DNA of 64,000 bases. It comes from Cognatundibacterium griseum (lineage in GTDB: Bacteria > Pseudomonadota > Gammaproteobacteria > Burkholderiales > Burkholderiaceae_D). Every line of letters begins with the position of its first letter. The stretch's first letter is position 1. A program made the position numbers and the translations under genes. The stretch lies in NCBI RefSeq assembly GCF_014284195.1, contig NZ_JACOGC010000001.1:1-64000 (forward strand), given 5' to 3'. Below the pieces are notes generated by a model that was not told where the DNA came from, did no database searches, and was given only the letters and a program-made list of their open reading frames with translations. Below, piece by piece: positions 9,347-18,779 of this stretch.

Positions 9347-10305
9347 AAGTCATTTTCGCCGGCACACCGGAATTTGCTGCCGTCGCCCTCAAAGCCCTGC
9401 ATGAAGCGGGATTCACCATCCCGTTAGTGCTCACTCAGCCAGATCGCCCTGCTGGGCGTGGTATGCAATTGCAGGCTTCTGCTGTGAAGCAGTACGCCAT
9501 CACGCACGGTATCCCAGTTGCACAGCCACAATCGCTGAAACTGGACGGTAAATATCCTGAGGCGGCAGCGCAGGCGCATGCACTGCTGCGGGAAACCGAA
9601 CATGATGTCATGGTGGTCGCCGCCTACGGCCTGATCTTGCCCTTATCGGTATTACAGATCCCGCGTCTGGGCTGTCTCAACATTCATGGCTCGCTGCTGC
9701 CGCGCTGGCGCGGTGCCGCCCCGATCCATCGCGCCATCGAAGCAGGCGACCATGAAACCGGCATCACCGTCATGCAGATGGAAGAAGGTCTGGATACCGG
9801 CCCGATGCTGCTCAGGCAAAGTCTCGCCATTGAAGAAAACGACACGACCGGCAGCCTGCATGCCAAACTGGCGACCCTCGGTGGCCAAATGATCGTGCAA
9901 GCGCTGAAGCAACTTGAACAGCAGGCATTACCGTCAACCGTCCAGCCAGAAAACGGTGTGACGTATGCCGCCAAAATCAGCAAAGAAGAAGCCGCACTGG
10001 ATTTCCGCCTCACGGCATCGCAAATCGCCCGGAAAATCCGCGCATTCACCCCATTTCCCGGCACCCACGCCGCATATCAGGGACAAACGATCAAAATCTG
10101 GGCCGCAGAAGCACTCAGCATGCAGTCAGATCAACCCGCCGGACAGATACTCAGCGCCCACCCACACGACGGCGTTCTGGTCGCCTGCGGCCAAGGCGTG
10201 CTGAAACTCACCGAACTACAAAAACCGGGTGGAAAACGCTTGCCTGCAGCGGAATTTTTGCAGGGATTTCCGCTTGCATCAGGAACCTGTTTCACAACGT
10301 TTTAA
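9343..10305 (+). CDS. fmt: Methionyl-tRNA formyltransferase
   Basis: Transfers a formyl group from 10-formyltetrahydrofolate to the methionyl group of initiator tRNA. The 320 residues comprise an N-terminal formyltransferase fold with the catalytic segment [19 protein letters not shown] (near residue 109), the downstream active-site Asp region ([10 protein letters not shown]), and a C-terminal OB-like tRNA-binding domain from about residue 205 (AAKISKEEA). Its start overlaps the def stop, so formylation and deformylation enzymes are co-expressed. Confidence 0.95.
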   Translation: MKVIFAGTPEFAAVALKALHEAGFTIPLVLTQPDRPAGRGMQLQASAVKQYAITHGIPVAQPQSLKLDGKYPEAAAQAHALLRETEHDVMVVAAYGLILPLSVLQIPRLGCLNIHGSLLPRWRGAAPIHRAIEAGDHETGITVMQMEEGLDTGPMLLRQSLAIEENDTTGSLHAKLATLGGQMIVQALKQLEQQALPSTVQPENGVTYAAKISKEEAALDFRLTASQIARKIRAFTPFPGTHAAYQGQTIKIWAAEALSMQSDQPAGQILSAHPHDGVLVACGQGVLKLTELQKPGGKRLPAAEFLQGFPLASGTCFTTF

Positions 10306-10409
10306 GTTCGCTTGCAGCAAAAAAACGACATTTCGGAGGAAATAACGACCGAAATCATCAGCTTAATCAAAAATTAATTCTGTTAGTTATTGGTTAGAAG
10401 CAAATTCTT

Positions 10410-10457
10410 TGTTCCCAGATAAGACTTGTTGTATGCTCTTAGGCTGTTTATCAGCCT
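10410..10457 (+). promoter_or_regulatory. Candidate promoter and leader hairpin before the lipoprotein pair
   Basis: TTGTTC and TATGCT are separated by 17 bp just upstream of a hairpin with arms AGGCTG and CAGCCT (10441-10457). A second small inverted repeat (CCGG...CCGG) follows before the start at 10511. The motifs are visible; their function is inferred. Confidence 0.35.
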
Positions 10458-10510
10458 CACCGGACTTCTCGGGCCGGGACTCAACAGCAGTAAGTTAAAA
10501 AGGTAAGCGC

Positions 10511-11083
10511 ATGAAGAAATTGGTTTCTGTTGTCGTTGCTTCTTTATTGGTAACGGCATGCTCCACGCCGTTACAGCAAGGCAGTTCTGCTAACAATGCC
10601 GATGGCAAACATGCCGATCTGCAAGTGGTTTCAAACTGGTTATTAATTGCCAAGGACGTAGCAGATCAGATCAAGCTCGGCACGGACAAAATTGGCGCGC
10701 CTGTTTATGTGACGCCACCGGTCAATCCCAGCAATTTCAGTCAGGCGTTTTATACGCAGGTGGTCACCTCTCTGGTCAATCAGGGCGTACTGGTACGTAA
10801 GTTCAATGATGGCACCGCGCAAATTATTGATATTGATACGCAACTGGTGCGTTTTTCTTCCGAACGTCAGGTTAACCGGCGCTTCCTCGGTATTCCGGTC
10901 GCAGGCAATGGTAGCGGGACAACAGCGGCAACGCCCGCCTATGAAATCATTGTCACGACTTCACTGGTCAAAAATTCTCAGTATGTAGCACGTCGTACAG
11001 ACGCTTATCCAGTTAATGAATATGACGCCTCGCTGTATAACAGGGATGGCGGGTTTAATTTTAAAGTCACCGGGGGACAATAA
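10511..11083 (+). CDS. Small lipoprotein, upstream partner of a FlgO-like protein
   Basis: A 190-residue predicted outer-membrane or periplasmic lipoprotein: signal peptide plus lipobox LVTAC, with Cys17 as the acylation site. The mature part has no domain I can name with certainty; it includes FYTQVVTSLVNQGVLVRK, reminiscent of the FlgO-like fold of its neighbour. Its stop TAA overlaps the start of the next gene, so the two are translationally coupled and probably form one envelope unit. It lies 205 bp after fmt with its own candidate promoter. I cannot assign a function. Confidence 0.75.
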   Translation: MKKLVSVVVASLLVTACSTPLQQGSSANNADGKHADLQVVSNWLLIAKDVADQIKLGTDKIGAPVYVTPPVNPSNFSQAFYTQVVTSLVNQGVLVRKFNDGTAQIIDIDTQLVRFSSERQVNRRFLGIPVAGNGSGTTAATPAYEIIVTTSLVKNSQYVARRTDAYPVNEYDASLYNRDGGFNFKVTGGQ

Positions 11084-11649
11084 TGATGAAGAAGCTTGTA
11101 ATTGCAATCGGCTGCGGTCTGCTGTTCAGCGCATGTTCTAACATGAGCCTGGTAAACACTCCGCCGGCTTCTTCCGGAGTGATGTCCTGGAAAGAAGCTG
11201 AATCCAATGAATTTATCCCCATGAACCAGAAGGCCGCTAGCGCGCTGATTACCGCTGCCGGAGCAAGCCTGGATAAATCCCGTCCACTGATCGTTGCCAC
11301 CCTTGCCAATATCAACGCCCTGGAAGAATCCTCGCCATTTGGGCGGATTGTGGCGGAACAGGTATCCGGACAATTCACCCGTTCCGGCTATCCGATGCTG
11401 GAAATGAAATTCCGCGATAAAGTTTTCATCAAACAAAATGTCGGTGAGTTGCTGTTGACCCGTGAGATTAAAGAAGTTGCGCAAAATCACAGTGCACAGG
11501 CCGTGATTGTCGGCACTTACGCAGAGAGTGAAAAGCTGGTTTTCGTTAATCTGAAACTGATTCGTCCTGGCGACAATATTGTGCTCAGCACTTACGATTA
11601 CGCCGTTCCGATGGACCGGACAGTCAAATCGCTGCTCGGTCGCCGCTGA
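11083..11649 (+). CDS. FlgO-like domain lipoprotein
   Basis: A 188-residue lipoprotein with the lipobox LFSAC (signal peptide to about residue 17). The mature part resembles the FlgO domain: RPLIVATLANINALEESSPFG, then FTRSGYPMLEMKFRDKVFI and AVIVGTYAESEKLVFVNLKL. FlgO of Vibrio is an outer-membrane flagellar lipoprotein, but the domain also occurs away from flagellar loci, and no flagellar genes are visible here. ATG codons at 11083 and 11086 are both possible starts; a G-rich ribosome site sits about 7 bases before the first. A terminator follows at 11694. Confidence 0.75.
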   Translation: MMKKLVIAIGCGLLFSACSNMSLVNTPPASSGVMSWKEAESNEFIPMNQKAASALITAAGASLDKSRPLIVATLANINALEESSPFGRIVAEQVSGQFTRSGYPMLEMKFRDKVFIKQNVGELLLTREIKEVAQNHSAQAVIVGTYAESEKLVFVNLKLIRPGDNIVLSTYDYAVPMDRTVKSLLGRR

Positions 11650-11693
11650 TTACACACCAACGGCATCAAGCACACTGGCTTTACAGTCATCCG

Positions 11694-11727
11694 AATGCAC
11701 CTGATTTTTCAGGTGCATTTTTCTTTT
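11694..11727 (+). terminator. Intrinsic terminator after the FlgO-like gene
   Basis: A perfect 11-bp stem, AATGCACCTGA / TCAGGTGCATT, with a 4-base loop is followed by a T-rich run (TTTTCTTTT). It closes the lipoprotein operon 44 bp after its stop codon. Confidence 0.85.
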
Positions 11728-11760
11728 ACACCTCTAAACCGGGGGTGTTTCAACAACAGC

Positions 11761-11792
11761 CCCGCATAACCGGGCTGCCCAGGTTATGCGGG
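11761..11792 (-). terminator. Hairpin at the 3' end of the nhaR-like gene
   Basis: Arms CCCGCATAACC and GGTTATGCGGG form a perfect 11-bp stem with a 10-base loop. The second arm contains the stop codon of the minus-strand regulator gene. No long T-run follows on the minus strand. It could act as an mRNA 3' stabiliser or weak terminator. Confidence 0.45.
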
Positions 11793-12689
11793 TTGCGTCC
11801 AGTTCTGCTGGGCAGCCTGGCTGATGGCTAATACGGCAGGATGTGTCAATTTGCGCTGGACCGAGATGGCATAGAACTGCTCCCAGATTTCATCGGTCTG
11901 CCCGATCAGCTGCACATCGTATTGCCGCATCACCATACTGGCAATGACTGTCGGTGCCGCAAAAATCCCGGCGCCAGCCTGACCGAATGCGCTCATGAGC
12001 GCACTGTCATCAAATTCTCCGGCAATCCGGGGATGCAGTTCATGCTGATCTAGCCACTGCAGCAAGCGGGCCCGCAGTGCGGCATCCTCCCCCGGCAACA
12101 GAAAAGCTGCGCCTTCCAAGCACGCCGGAAAACCGGAACTGAGTTGCTGTTTTAAGCCAGCCGTGGCAAAGAAACTGATGCCGGACTCACCCAGCAGATG
12201 GCTGTAGGCACGCACACTGGCAGTGGCGGGCATCGGACTGTCTGACAGCACCACATCGAGTTTGTGTGCGGCCAGCTCCCCCAGCAAGATTTCCAGTTTT
12301 CCTTCACGACAATTGATGCGCAGCGTCTGTGGCAATTGCAGGGCCGACTCTAGCAGACGGTAGGCCACCGTTTTCGGTAAAGCATCCGATACACCCACCC
12401 GCAACTGCAGGGTGCGCTCTGTCGGACGGTGGTGTAAGACCTCCTCCAGCTCCTGTCCCAGCGTGAAGATTTCATCGGCATAGCTCAGCACCAGGCGTCC
12501 GGCTTCGGTCAGCGCCAGATTTCTGCCATTTTTGCGAAACATCGCTTCGCCCTGCATTTCTTCAAACAAACTCAACTGCGCGCTGATGGTCTGCGGTGTC
12601 AGATGCAGCTGCTCGCTGGCGCGGGCGATGCTGCCGGCTTTTGCCACAACCCAGAAATAATGCAGATGCTTGTAGTTCAATGTTGGCAT
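11784..12689 (-). CDS. nhaR: NhaR-type LysR-family transcriptional regulator
   Basis: A 301-residue LysR-type regulator. The N-terminal winged helix (MPTLNYKHLHYFWVVAKAG, then LTPQTISAQLSLFEE) is strongly like NhaR, the Na+/Li+-responsive activator of nhaA. The substrate-binding domain covers about residues 95-295. No nhaA antiporter gene is visible in the window. The divergently transcribed neighbour is the Bax-inhibitor-1/TerC pair (159 bp away), the most likely local target. The NhaR subfamily call rests on the HTH region; ligand and regulon are not shown. Confidence 0.82.
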   Translation of the reverse strand: MPTLNYKHLHYFWVVAKAGSIARASEQLHLTPQTISAQLSLFEEMQGEAMFRKNGRNLALTEAGRLVLSYADEIFTLGQELEEVLHHRPTERTLQLRVGVSDALPKTVAYRLLESALQLPQTLRINCREGKLEILLGELAAHKLDVVLSDSPMPATASVRAYSHLLGESGISFFATAGLKQQLSSGFPACLEGAAFLLPGEDAALRARLLQWLDQHELHPRIAGEFDDSALMSAFGQAGAGIFAAPTVIASMVMRQYDVQLIGQTDEIWEQFYAISVQRKLTHPAVLAISQAAQQNWTQPA

Positions 12690-12848
12690 TTGCCTTAACT
12701 CATCGATTTTTACGAAGTATTCATCAATTATATTCGACTTTTATTGTTCATCATCCGCCGCTACACTGAATGAGCCTTTATAAAAAAGGTTTTTCAGGCG
12801 CATACCCTGCCGACCCTGGCAAGCGCTTTCCAATTTCAGGAGAAAAGC

Positions 12849-13547
12849 ATGAGAATTCTGAATCGCTCTCTGGGCCGCACCGCTGCCCGTGATGTGCAGA
12901 CCGTTGACTATACCGATATTGGCGCAACGGACAGCCACCGGGTGTTACGCAATACCTATCTGTTACTGTCGATGACGCTGCTGTTTTCCGCGCTGACGGC
13001 TGCAGCGACGATCACATTCGCGATTCCCGGTCCCGGCATGTTCCTGACCCTGATCGTCTATTTTGGTCTGCTGTTTGCCACCAACAGGCTGCGCAACAGT
13101 GCCTGGGGAATTCTTACTGTCTTTGCGCTGACCGGCTTCATGGGCTACACCCTGGGCCCTGTCCTCAGTCATTATCTGCACATGCAGGGCGGCACCGGCA
13201 TCGTGATGTCGGCAATGGGCATGACGGGCCTGATCTTTCTCGGATTATCGGCCTATGTGCTGGTCAGCAAACGTGATTTCAGCTTCATTGGCGGCTTTCT
13301 GATCGCCGGCATGCTGGTCGCGCTGGCTGCCAGCCTGGGTGCGGTCTTCTTCCAGATTCCAGCGTTGTCGCTGACGATTTCAGCGGTCATGGTGCTGCTG
13401 ATGTCCGGCATGATTCTGTTTGAAACCAGCAACATCATTCACGGCGGCGAAACCAATTACATCATGGCGACCGTCAATCTGTATGTGACGCTGTTTAACC
13501 TGTTCACCAGCCTGCTGCAATTGCTGGGCGTCATGGAAAAAGAGTAA
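12849..13547 (+). CDS. Bax inhibitor-1 / YccA family membrane protein
   Basis: A 232-residue inner-membrane protein with about seven hydrophobic helices and the family's characteristic C-terminal segment (DTSxIIHG-like FETSNIIHGGETNYIMA, then VTLFNLFTSLLQLLG). Bacterial members include YccA, a modulator of the FtsH protease, and YbhL, and some act as pH-sensitive calcium leaks. Which role applies here is unknown. A good ribosome site (AGGAG) precedes the ATG. It is two bases upstream of the TerC-like gene and divergent from the NhaR-type regulator. Confidence 0.9.
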   Translation: MRILNRSLGRTAARDVQTVDYTDIGATDSHRVLRNTYLLLSMTLLFSALTAAATITFAIPGPGMFLTLIVYFGLLFATNRLRNSAWGILTVFALTGFMGYTLGPVLSHYLHMQGGTGIVMSAMGMTGLIFLGLSAYVLVSKRDFSFIGGFLIAGMLVALAASLGAVFFQIPALSLTISAVMVLLMSGMILFETSNIIHGGETNYIMATVNLYVTLFNLFTSLLQLLGVMEKE

Positions 13548-13549
13548 AT

Positions 13550-14506
13550 ATGCTGCATTCTGTTGCCCAGCCCTGGATGTGGGTGGTTTTTATCGGTTTT
13601 GTGCTGACCATGCTGGCGGTCGATGTCATCGCCCTCGGCGGCTCACGTGCACACAAAGTGAGTCTCCGCGAGGCCGCCGCCTGGTCAGTGGTCTGGGTCA
13701 GTCTGGCGCTCGCGTTTGATTTCGGCTTGTGGCTGTATCTGACAGAAACTATTGGCCGCGAGGCGGCAACCGCCAGGGCAATGGAATTCCTGACCGGCTA
13801 TGTGATCGAAAAATCGCTGTCGGTCGATAATATCTTCGTGTTTTTAATGATTTTCGGGCATTTTGCGGTTCCGCCCCACTACCAGCGCAAAGTGCTGCTG
13901 TACGGGGTACTGGGAGCAATCGTGATGCGCATCATCATGATTCTGGCCGGCAGCTGGGTGGTATCGCAATTTGCCTGGGTACTGTATCTGTTTGGTATTT
14001 TCCTGGTCATCACCGGCCTGCGCATGCTGGTCTCCAGCGAACAGGAGCCCGATCTGGAAAATAATCCGCTGCTGAAACTGGCGAAAAAACTGCTGCCCTT
14101 CACACCGGAATTTCATCAGGAAAAATTCAGCTTCCGGCAGCATGGCAAACGGGTATTTACCCCTTTGCTGCTGGTACTGATCTTAATCGAAGTGTCCGAT
14201 GTGGTGTTTGCCGTGGATTCCATCCCTGCGATTTTCGCAGTCACGACCGATCCGTTCATCGTGTTCACCTCGAATATTTTCGCCATCATGGGCTTGCGCG
14301 CGCTGTATTTCCTGCTGGCGGACATGGCGGACCGTTTTCATTTGCTGAAATTTGGCCTGGCATTCGTGCTGATGTTTGTCGGTCTCAAAATGCTGATCGT
14401 GAAATGGGTGCATATTCCCACAGATGTCTCCCTGATGGTCATCGGCGCCATACTGTGCAGCGCCATTACCGCCAGCCTGTTTGTGACACGCCATAAAAAA
14501 CATTGA
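13550..14506 (+). CDS. TerC/Alx family integral membrane protein
   Basis: A 318-residue multi-pass membrane protein of the TerC family, with about nine hydrophobic segments. The conserved acidic segment EKSLSVDNIFVF (about residue 85) and the second one EVSDVVFAVDSIPAIFAV are the family's likely metal-binding helices. Length and sequence are closer to Alx, linked to manganese export and alkaline response, than to the shorter YjbE type. It is co-transcribed with the BI-1 gene (2-bp gap). Unlike many alx genes it cannot have its own long yybP-ykoY leader here. A terminator follows at 14544. Confidence 0.88.
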   Translation: MLHSVAQPWMWVVFIGFVLTMLAVDVIALGGSRAHKVSLREAAAWSVVWVSLALAFDFGLWLYLTETIGREAATARAMEFLTGYVIEKSLSVDNIFVFLMIFGHFAVPPHYQRKVLLYGVLGAIVMRIIMILAGSWVVSQFAWVLYLFGIFLVITGLRMLVSSEQEPDLENNPLLKLAKKLLPFTPEFHQEKFSFRQHGKRVFTPLLLVLILIEVSDVVFAVDSIPAIFAVTTDPFIVFTSNIFAIMGLRALYFLLADMADRFHLLKFGLAFVLMFVGLKMLIVKWVHIPTDVSLMVIGAILCSAITASLFVTRHKKH

Positions 14507-14543
14507 CATAGCAGCACATCAGCCTGATTTATGCATTCCCTTT

Positions 14544-14580
14544 GGGTATATCTTTCTTGCGAGGATATGCCCTTTTTTTA
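14544..14580 (+). terminator. Intrinsic terminator after terC-like gene
   Basis: A stem of GGGTATATC with GATATGCCC (one G-T pair) is followed by seven or more Ts. It lies 37 bp after the gene's stop and insulates it from the metH promoter downstream. Confidence 0.8.
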
Positions 14581-14697
14581 TTTTCTTTCTGCAAAGAGTT
14601 TGTCGTTTTTCCGTAAAATTCATAAGCATCTGCCCAAAATGTATAAACAAAATTTGGCAAAACCTTGCCCTGGCGGGTCCAAGCCCTTGATTTGACG

Positions 14698-14703
14698 TAT
14701 AAT
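14698..14703 (+). promoter_or_regulatory. -10 element of the metH promoter
   Basis: A perfect TATAAT places the transcription start near 14710-14711, exactly where the riboswitch begins. No good -35 is visible at 17 bp (GGGTCC), so an activator or a weak -35 is likely. Confidence 0.6.
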
Positions 14704-14710
14704 TTACCAT

Positions 14711-14764
14711 CCAGCGCCGATTTGAGATTCAGATTGCGGGCGCATAATAAATGCTGCTAAAAGG
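14711..14764 (+). ncRNA. SAM-II-type riboswitch upstream of metH
   Basis: S-adenosylmethionine sensor expected to lower metH expression when SAM is abundant. The order of conserved blocks matches the SAM-II (SAM_alpha) class: P1 5' strand GCGC (14714-14717), GATTT, a loop ending ATTGC, P1 3' strand GCGC (14740-14743), an A/U linker ATAATAAATG and the terminal GCTAAAAGG. The loop CAG (14730-14732) can pair with CTG (14754-14756) as part of the H-type pseudoknot. Remembered comparison: the crystallised environmental SAM-II RNA has the same blocks in the same order and spacing to within about one base. SAM-II is best known from Alphaproteobacteria. Confidence 0.85.
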
Positions 14765-14769
14765 ACCCG

Positions 14770-14808
14770 ACCCGATCCGCCTGCATGCATCAGCCGATCG
14801 GGTTTTTT
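14770..14808 (+). terminator. Intrinsic terminator between the SAM-II riboswitch and metH
   Basis: ACCCGATC (14770-14777) pairs perfectly with GATCGGGT (14796-14803) and is followed by six Ts. An inner CTG/CAG pair lies inside the loop. It begins 6 bases after the riboswitch and ends about 94 bases before the metH start. That position suggests transcriptional attenuation rather than only ribosome-site masking. The ATG inside the hairpin (14785) is in frame with metH but unlikely to be used. Confidence 0.82.
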
Positions 14809-14901
14809 ATTTTCAGGACGCAAAGCGCAGCAGTCTGGATGACTGACTGCGGCGATCATCCGCCGCACCGTGCCCGCCTCCTTGTTGAACGAGTAAACAT
14901 C

Positions 14902-17900
14902 ATGACTACAACTGTGCCTGTCTCTGCTACCGAAACCCGTTTGCGCTCCCTGCTGCAACAACGCATCCTGATTCTGGATGGCGCGATGGGCACCATGATC
15001 CAGCGTTACAAGCTGACCGAAGCCGATTACCGTGGCGAGCGTTTTCAACACTTCACCGGCCCCGAAGGCGTGCGCGAGCTGTTCGTCAAAGGGAATAATG
15101 AATTACTGTCGCTGACCCGCCCCGATGTGATCGCTGAAATCCACGAACAATACCTGGCCGCCGGTGCCGATCTGATTGAAACCAATACCTTCGGCGCCAC
15201 CACGGTCGCGCAGGACGACTACCACATGGCGCATCTGGCGTATGAGATGAACGTGGAATCGGCCAGAATTGCACGCGCAGCCTGCGATAAATACTCGACG
15301 CCGGACAAGCCGCGCTTTGTCGCGGGCGCGCTGGGGCCGACCCCAAAAACTGCCTCCATCTCACCAGATGTGAATGATCCGGCGGCGCGTAATGTCACGT
15401 TCGACCAACTGGTGACGGCTTATCACGAACAGGTGCGCGGCCTGGTTGATGGCGGCGCCGATGTGCTGCTGGTCGAGACCATCTTCGATACGTTGAACTG
15501 TAAAGCCGCGCTGTTCGCTATCGATCAGTACTTCGAGGAAAGCGACCAGCGTTTGCCGATCATGATTTCCGGTACCGTCACCGATGCTTCCGGCCGTATC
15601 CTGTCAGGACAAACAGTGCCCGCTTTCTGGAACTCTGTACGTCATGCCAAACCGCTCACCATCGGCCTGAACTGTGCGCTCGGCGCCACGCTGATGCGTC
15701 CGTATGCCGAAGAATTATCCAAGATCGCCGATACCTTTGTCTGTATCTATCCGAATGCGGGTCTGCCTAACCCCATGAGCGACACGGGCTTTGACGAACT
15801 GCCGGCCGACACCTCCGCCCTGCTCAAGGAATTCGCCGAAGCCGGTTTCATCAACATTGCCGGTGGCTGCTGCGGCACCACGCCAGCGCATATCAAGGCC
15901 ATCGCCGATCTGCTGCAAACTCAGGCGCCACGCCAGTTGCCGCAAATCGCACCGGCCATGCGCCTGTCCGGGCTGGAGCCATTCACCATTGATGAACACA
16001 GCCTGTTCGTCAATGTCGGTGAGCGTACCAACGTCACCGGCTCCAAAGCCTTTGCCCGTCTGATCCTCAACGAGCAATACGATGAAGCGCTGGCGGTTGC
16101 GCGTCAGCAGGTGGAAAACGGTGCCCAGATCATCGACATCAATATGGATGAAGCGATGCTTGATTCGCTGGCAGCGATGACGCGCTTCCTGAATCTGATT
16201 GCATCGGAACCCGATATTGCGCGCGTCCCTATCATGATCGACTCCTCCAAATGGTCAGTGATCGAAGCGGGTCTGAAATGCGTGCAGGGTAAGGCGATCG
16301 TGAACTCGATCTCCATGAAAGAAGGCGAAGCCGAATTCCTGCGTCAGGCCACGCTGTGCAAACGCTATGGTGCAGCCGTGATCGTGATGGCATTCGACGA
16401 AACCGGTCAGGCCGATACCTATGCGCGTAAGACGGAAATCTGCGAACGCGCTTACCGTCTGCTGGTGGATCAGATTCAGTTCGATCCTCAGGATATTATT
16501 TTTGATCCGAATATCTTTGCGGTCGCGACCGGTATCGAAGAACACAATAACTACGCGGTAGACTTTATTGAAGCGACGCGCTGGATACGTCAGCATCTGC
16601 CGGGTGCCAAAATCAGCGGCGGCGTATCAAATGTGAGCTTCTCTTTCCGCGGCAATGATCCGGCACGCGAAGCCATCCATACCGTGTTCCTGTATCACGC
16701 GATTCAGGCTGGCATGACCATGGGCATTGTGAATGCGGGCATGATAGGGGTGTACAGCGAGCTCGATCCTGAACTGCGCGAACGGGTCGAGGACGTAGTG
16801 CTGAACCGGCGCGATGATGCAACTGAGCGCATGATCGAATTCGCCGCCACCCTCAAAGCCGGCGGTAAAAAAGAAGAAGCGACGCTGGAATGGCGCAACG
16901 ACCCGGTTGAAAAACGCCTGGCCCACGCGCTGGTACACGGCATCACACAATGGATCGTGGAAGACACCGAACAGGCGCGCCAGCAATTTGAGCGCCCGAT
17001 TCAGGTGATCGAAGGCCCGCTGATGGATGGCATGAACATCGTCGGCGATCTGTTCGGACAGGGCAAAATGTTCCTGCCACAGGTAGTCAAATCGGCGCGT
17101 GTAATGAAGCAGGCGGTGGCGCATCTGGTGCCCTTCATCGAAGAAGAAAAGAAACGCAGCGGCGACCACAAACCGAAAGGCAAAATCGTGATTGCCACCG
17201 TCAAAGGCGACGTGCATGACATCGGCAAAAACATCGTGACCGTGGTCCTGCAATGTAATAACTTTGAAGTGGTGAACATGGGTGTGATGGTGCCCTGCTC
17301 AGAAATCCTGGCCAAAGCCAAGGCGGAAAATGCCGACATCATCGGCTTGTCCGGTCTGATCACGCCATCACTCGAAGAAATGGCCTATGTCGCCAAAGAG
17401 ATGCAGCGCGATCCGCATTTCCGCATGATGAAGATCCCGCTGCTGATCGGCGGTGCCACCACCAGCCGCGCCCATACCGCCGTCAAGATTGCACCGAATT
17501 ACGAAGGTCCGGTGGTGTATGTGCCGGATGCCTCGCGCTCGGTATCGGTTGCGCAGTCGCTGCTGACACCGGAAAGCCGGGAACAATACATCGCCGAACT
17601 CGGCAGTGATTACGACCGCATCCGTACCCAGCACGCAAACAAAAAAACCACGCCGATGCTGACGCTGGAACAGGCACGTGCCAATAAAATGCGCGTCTCG
17701 TTCACTGGCGCTGACGCACCGGTCAAACCGAAATTCATCGGCCGCCGCTTGTTCAAAAACGTCGATCTGGCTACCATCGCCAACTACATCGACTGGGGTC
17801 CGTTCTTCCAGACCTGGGATCTGGCCGGACCGTTCCCGGCCATCCTGAGCGACGAGATCGTCGGCGATGCCGCGAGCAAGGTGTATGCCGAAGGCCAGGC

Positions 17901-18654
17901 CATGCTGAAAAAAATCATCGAAGGCCGCTGGCTCACCGCCAATGGTGTGATCTCACTGCTGCCTGCCAACAGCGTCAACGAAGACGATATCGAAATCTAT
18001 ACCGATGACAGCCGCAGCGAAGTCGCATTCACCTATTACGGCGTGCGCCAGCAGACCGAAAAGCCGGTGGTGGATGGCCCCGATGGACAAAAAATCCAGC
18101 GCCCGAATCAATGCCTGGCCGACTTCATCGCACCAAAAGCCAGCGGTATCGCAGATTACATAGGGATGTTTGCCGTGACCGCTGGTCTGGGTATAGAAAA
18201 ACACGAAAAGCGCTTTGAAGACGCGCATGACGACTACAGCAGTATCATGCTCAAATCGCTGGCTGACCGTCTGGCCGAAGCGTTTGCCGAATACCTGCAT
18301 GAGCGCGTGCGTAAAGACCTGTGGGGTTATGCAGCGGATGAGCAATTGAGTAATGAAGATCTGATCCGCGAAAATTATCGCGGCATCCGCCCGGCTCCCG
18401 GCTATCCGGCCTGCCCGGAACACACCGTCAAAACGGCCATGTTTGCGCAAATGCAGTGCCAGGATATCGAGATGTATGTGACCGAATCCTGGGCCATGAT
18501 TCCCGGTGCTGCAGTGTCCGGTTTTTACTTTGCTCATCCGGCGTCCAAATACTTCAGCGTCGGTAAAATCGGGGATGACCAGGTCAGCGACATGGCTGCG
18601 CGCCGCGGCGTGGCCAAAGAAGACGTGGAACGCTGGCTGGCACCGAACCTGTAA
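14902..18654 (+). CDS. metH: Cobalamin-dependent methionine synthase
   Basis: Transfers the methyl group of 5-methyltetrahydrofolate to homocysteine through methylcobalamin, making methionine and tetrahydrofolate. All modules are in one 1250-residue chain (E. coli about 1227). The homocysteine-binding barrel has zinc ligands in GGCCGTTP (Cys323/324) and an upstream Cys in GLNCALGA. The folate domain starts [13 protein letters not shown]. The B12 domain has DVHDIGKN (lower-ligand His772). The C-terminal AdoMet reactivation domain has [13 protein letters not shown] chose the ATG at 14902 (MTTTVPV) because the in-frame ATG at 14785 lies within the terminator hairpin. It is controlled by the riboswitch and terminator upstream. 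Confidence 0.97.
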   Translation: MTTTVPVSATETRLRSLLQQRILILDGAMGTMIQRYKLTEADYRGERFQHFTGPEGVRELFVKGNNELLSLTRPDVIAEIHEQYLAAGADLIETNTFGATTVAQDDYHMAHLAYEMNVESARIARAACDKYSTPDKPRFVAGALGPTPKTASISPDVNDPAARNVTFDQLVTAYHEQVRGLVDGGADVLLVETIFDTLNCKAALFAIDQYFEESDQRLPIMISGTVTDASGRILSGQTVPAFWNSVRHAKPLTIGLNCALGATLMRPYAEELSKIADTFVCIYPNAGLPNPMSDTGFDELPADTSALLKEFAEAGFINIAGGCCGTTPAHIKAIADLLQTQAPRQLPQIAPAMRLSGLEPFTIDEHSLFVNVGERTNVTGSKAFARLILNEQYDEALAVARQQVENGAQIIDINMDEAMLDSLAAMTRFLNLIASEPDIARVPIMIDSSKWSVIEAGLKCVQGKAIVNSISMKEGEAEFLRQATLCKRYGAAVIVMAFDETGQADTYARKTEICERAYRLLVDQIQFDPQDIIFDPNIFAVATGIEEHNNYAVDFIEATRWIRQHLPGAKISGGVSNVSFSFRGNDPAREAIHTVFLYHAIQAGMTMGIVNAGMIGVYSELDPELRERVEDVVLNRRDDATERMIEFAATLKAGGKKEEATLEWRNDPVEKRLAHALVHGITQWIVEDTEQARQQFERPIQVIEGPLMDGMNIVGDLFGQGKMFLPQVVKSARVMKQAVAHLVPFIEEEKKRSGDHKPKGKIVIATVKGDVHDIGKNIVTVVLQCNNFEVVNMGVMVPCSEILAKAKAENADIIGLSGLITPSLEEMAYVAKEMQRDPHFRMMKIPLLIGGATTSRAHTAVKIAPNYEGPVVYVPDASRSVSVAQSLLTPESREQYIAELGSDYDRIRTQHANKKTTPMLTLEQARANKMRVSFTGADAPVKPKFIGRRLFKNVDLATIANYIDWGPFFQTWDLAGPFPAILSDEIVGDAASKVYAEGQAMLKKIIEGRWLTANGVISLLPANSVNEDDIEIYTDDSRSEVAFTYYGVRQQTEKPVVDGPDGQKIQRPNQCLADFIAPKASGIADYIGMFAVTAGLGIEKHEKRFEDAHDDYSSIMLKSLADRLAEAFAEYLHERVRKDLWGYAADEQLSNEDLIRENYRGIRPAPGYPACPEHTVKTAMFAQMQCQDIEMYVTESWAMIPGAAVSGFYFAHPASKYFSVGKIGDDQVSDMAARRGVAKEDVERWLAPNL

Positions 18655-18660
18655 ACATTT

Positions 18661-18705
18661 TTCCGGTCGCGGACTGCAGTTCCTGTGACCGAACTGTGAC
18701 CGGAA
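18661..18705 (+). other. Extended hairpin just downstream of metH
   Basis: Outer arms TTCCGGTC / GACCGGAA and inner arms CAGTTC / GAACTG can form one long stem-loop starting 6 bp after the metH stop. There is no adjacent T-run, so it is either a weak terminator or a 3'-protective structure. The TGTGACCG element is also directly repeated inside. Confidence 0.45.
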
Positions 18706-18779
18706 CATCGATGTTGTTCCAGACGAAATATTTTTTTTATGCACTGAACACTGCCTTACAATAGCAGCTACGTCATTGC

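Noticed and set aside
12690-12848. A yybP-ykoY manganese riboswitch for the TerC/Alx-like gene
   Set aside because: The gap before the BI-1 gene shows no such consensus, and only two bases separate BI-1 from the TerC-like gene.
14785-14901. An in-frame upstream ATG that would extend MetH by 39 residues
   Set aside because: The ATG lies inside the terminator hairpin after the riboswitch, lacks a ribosome site, and the extension has no MetH-like sequence.
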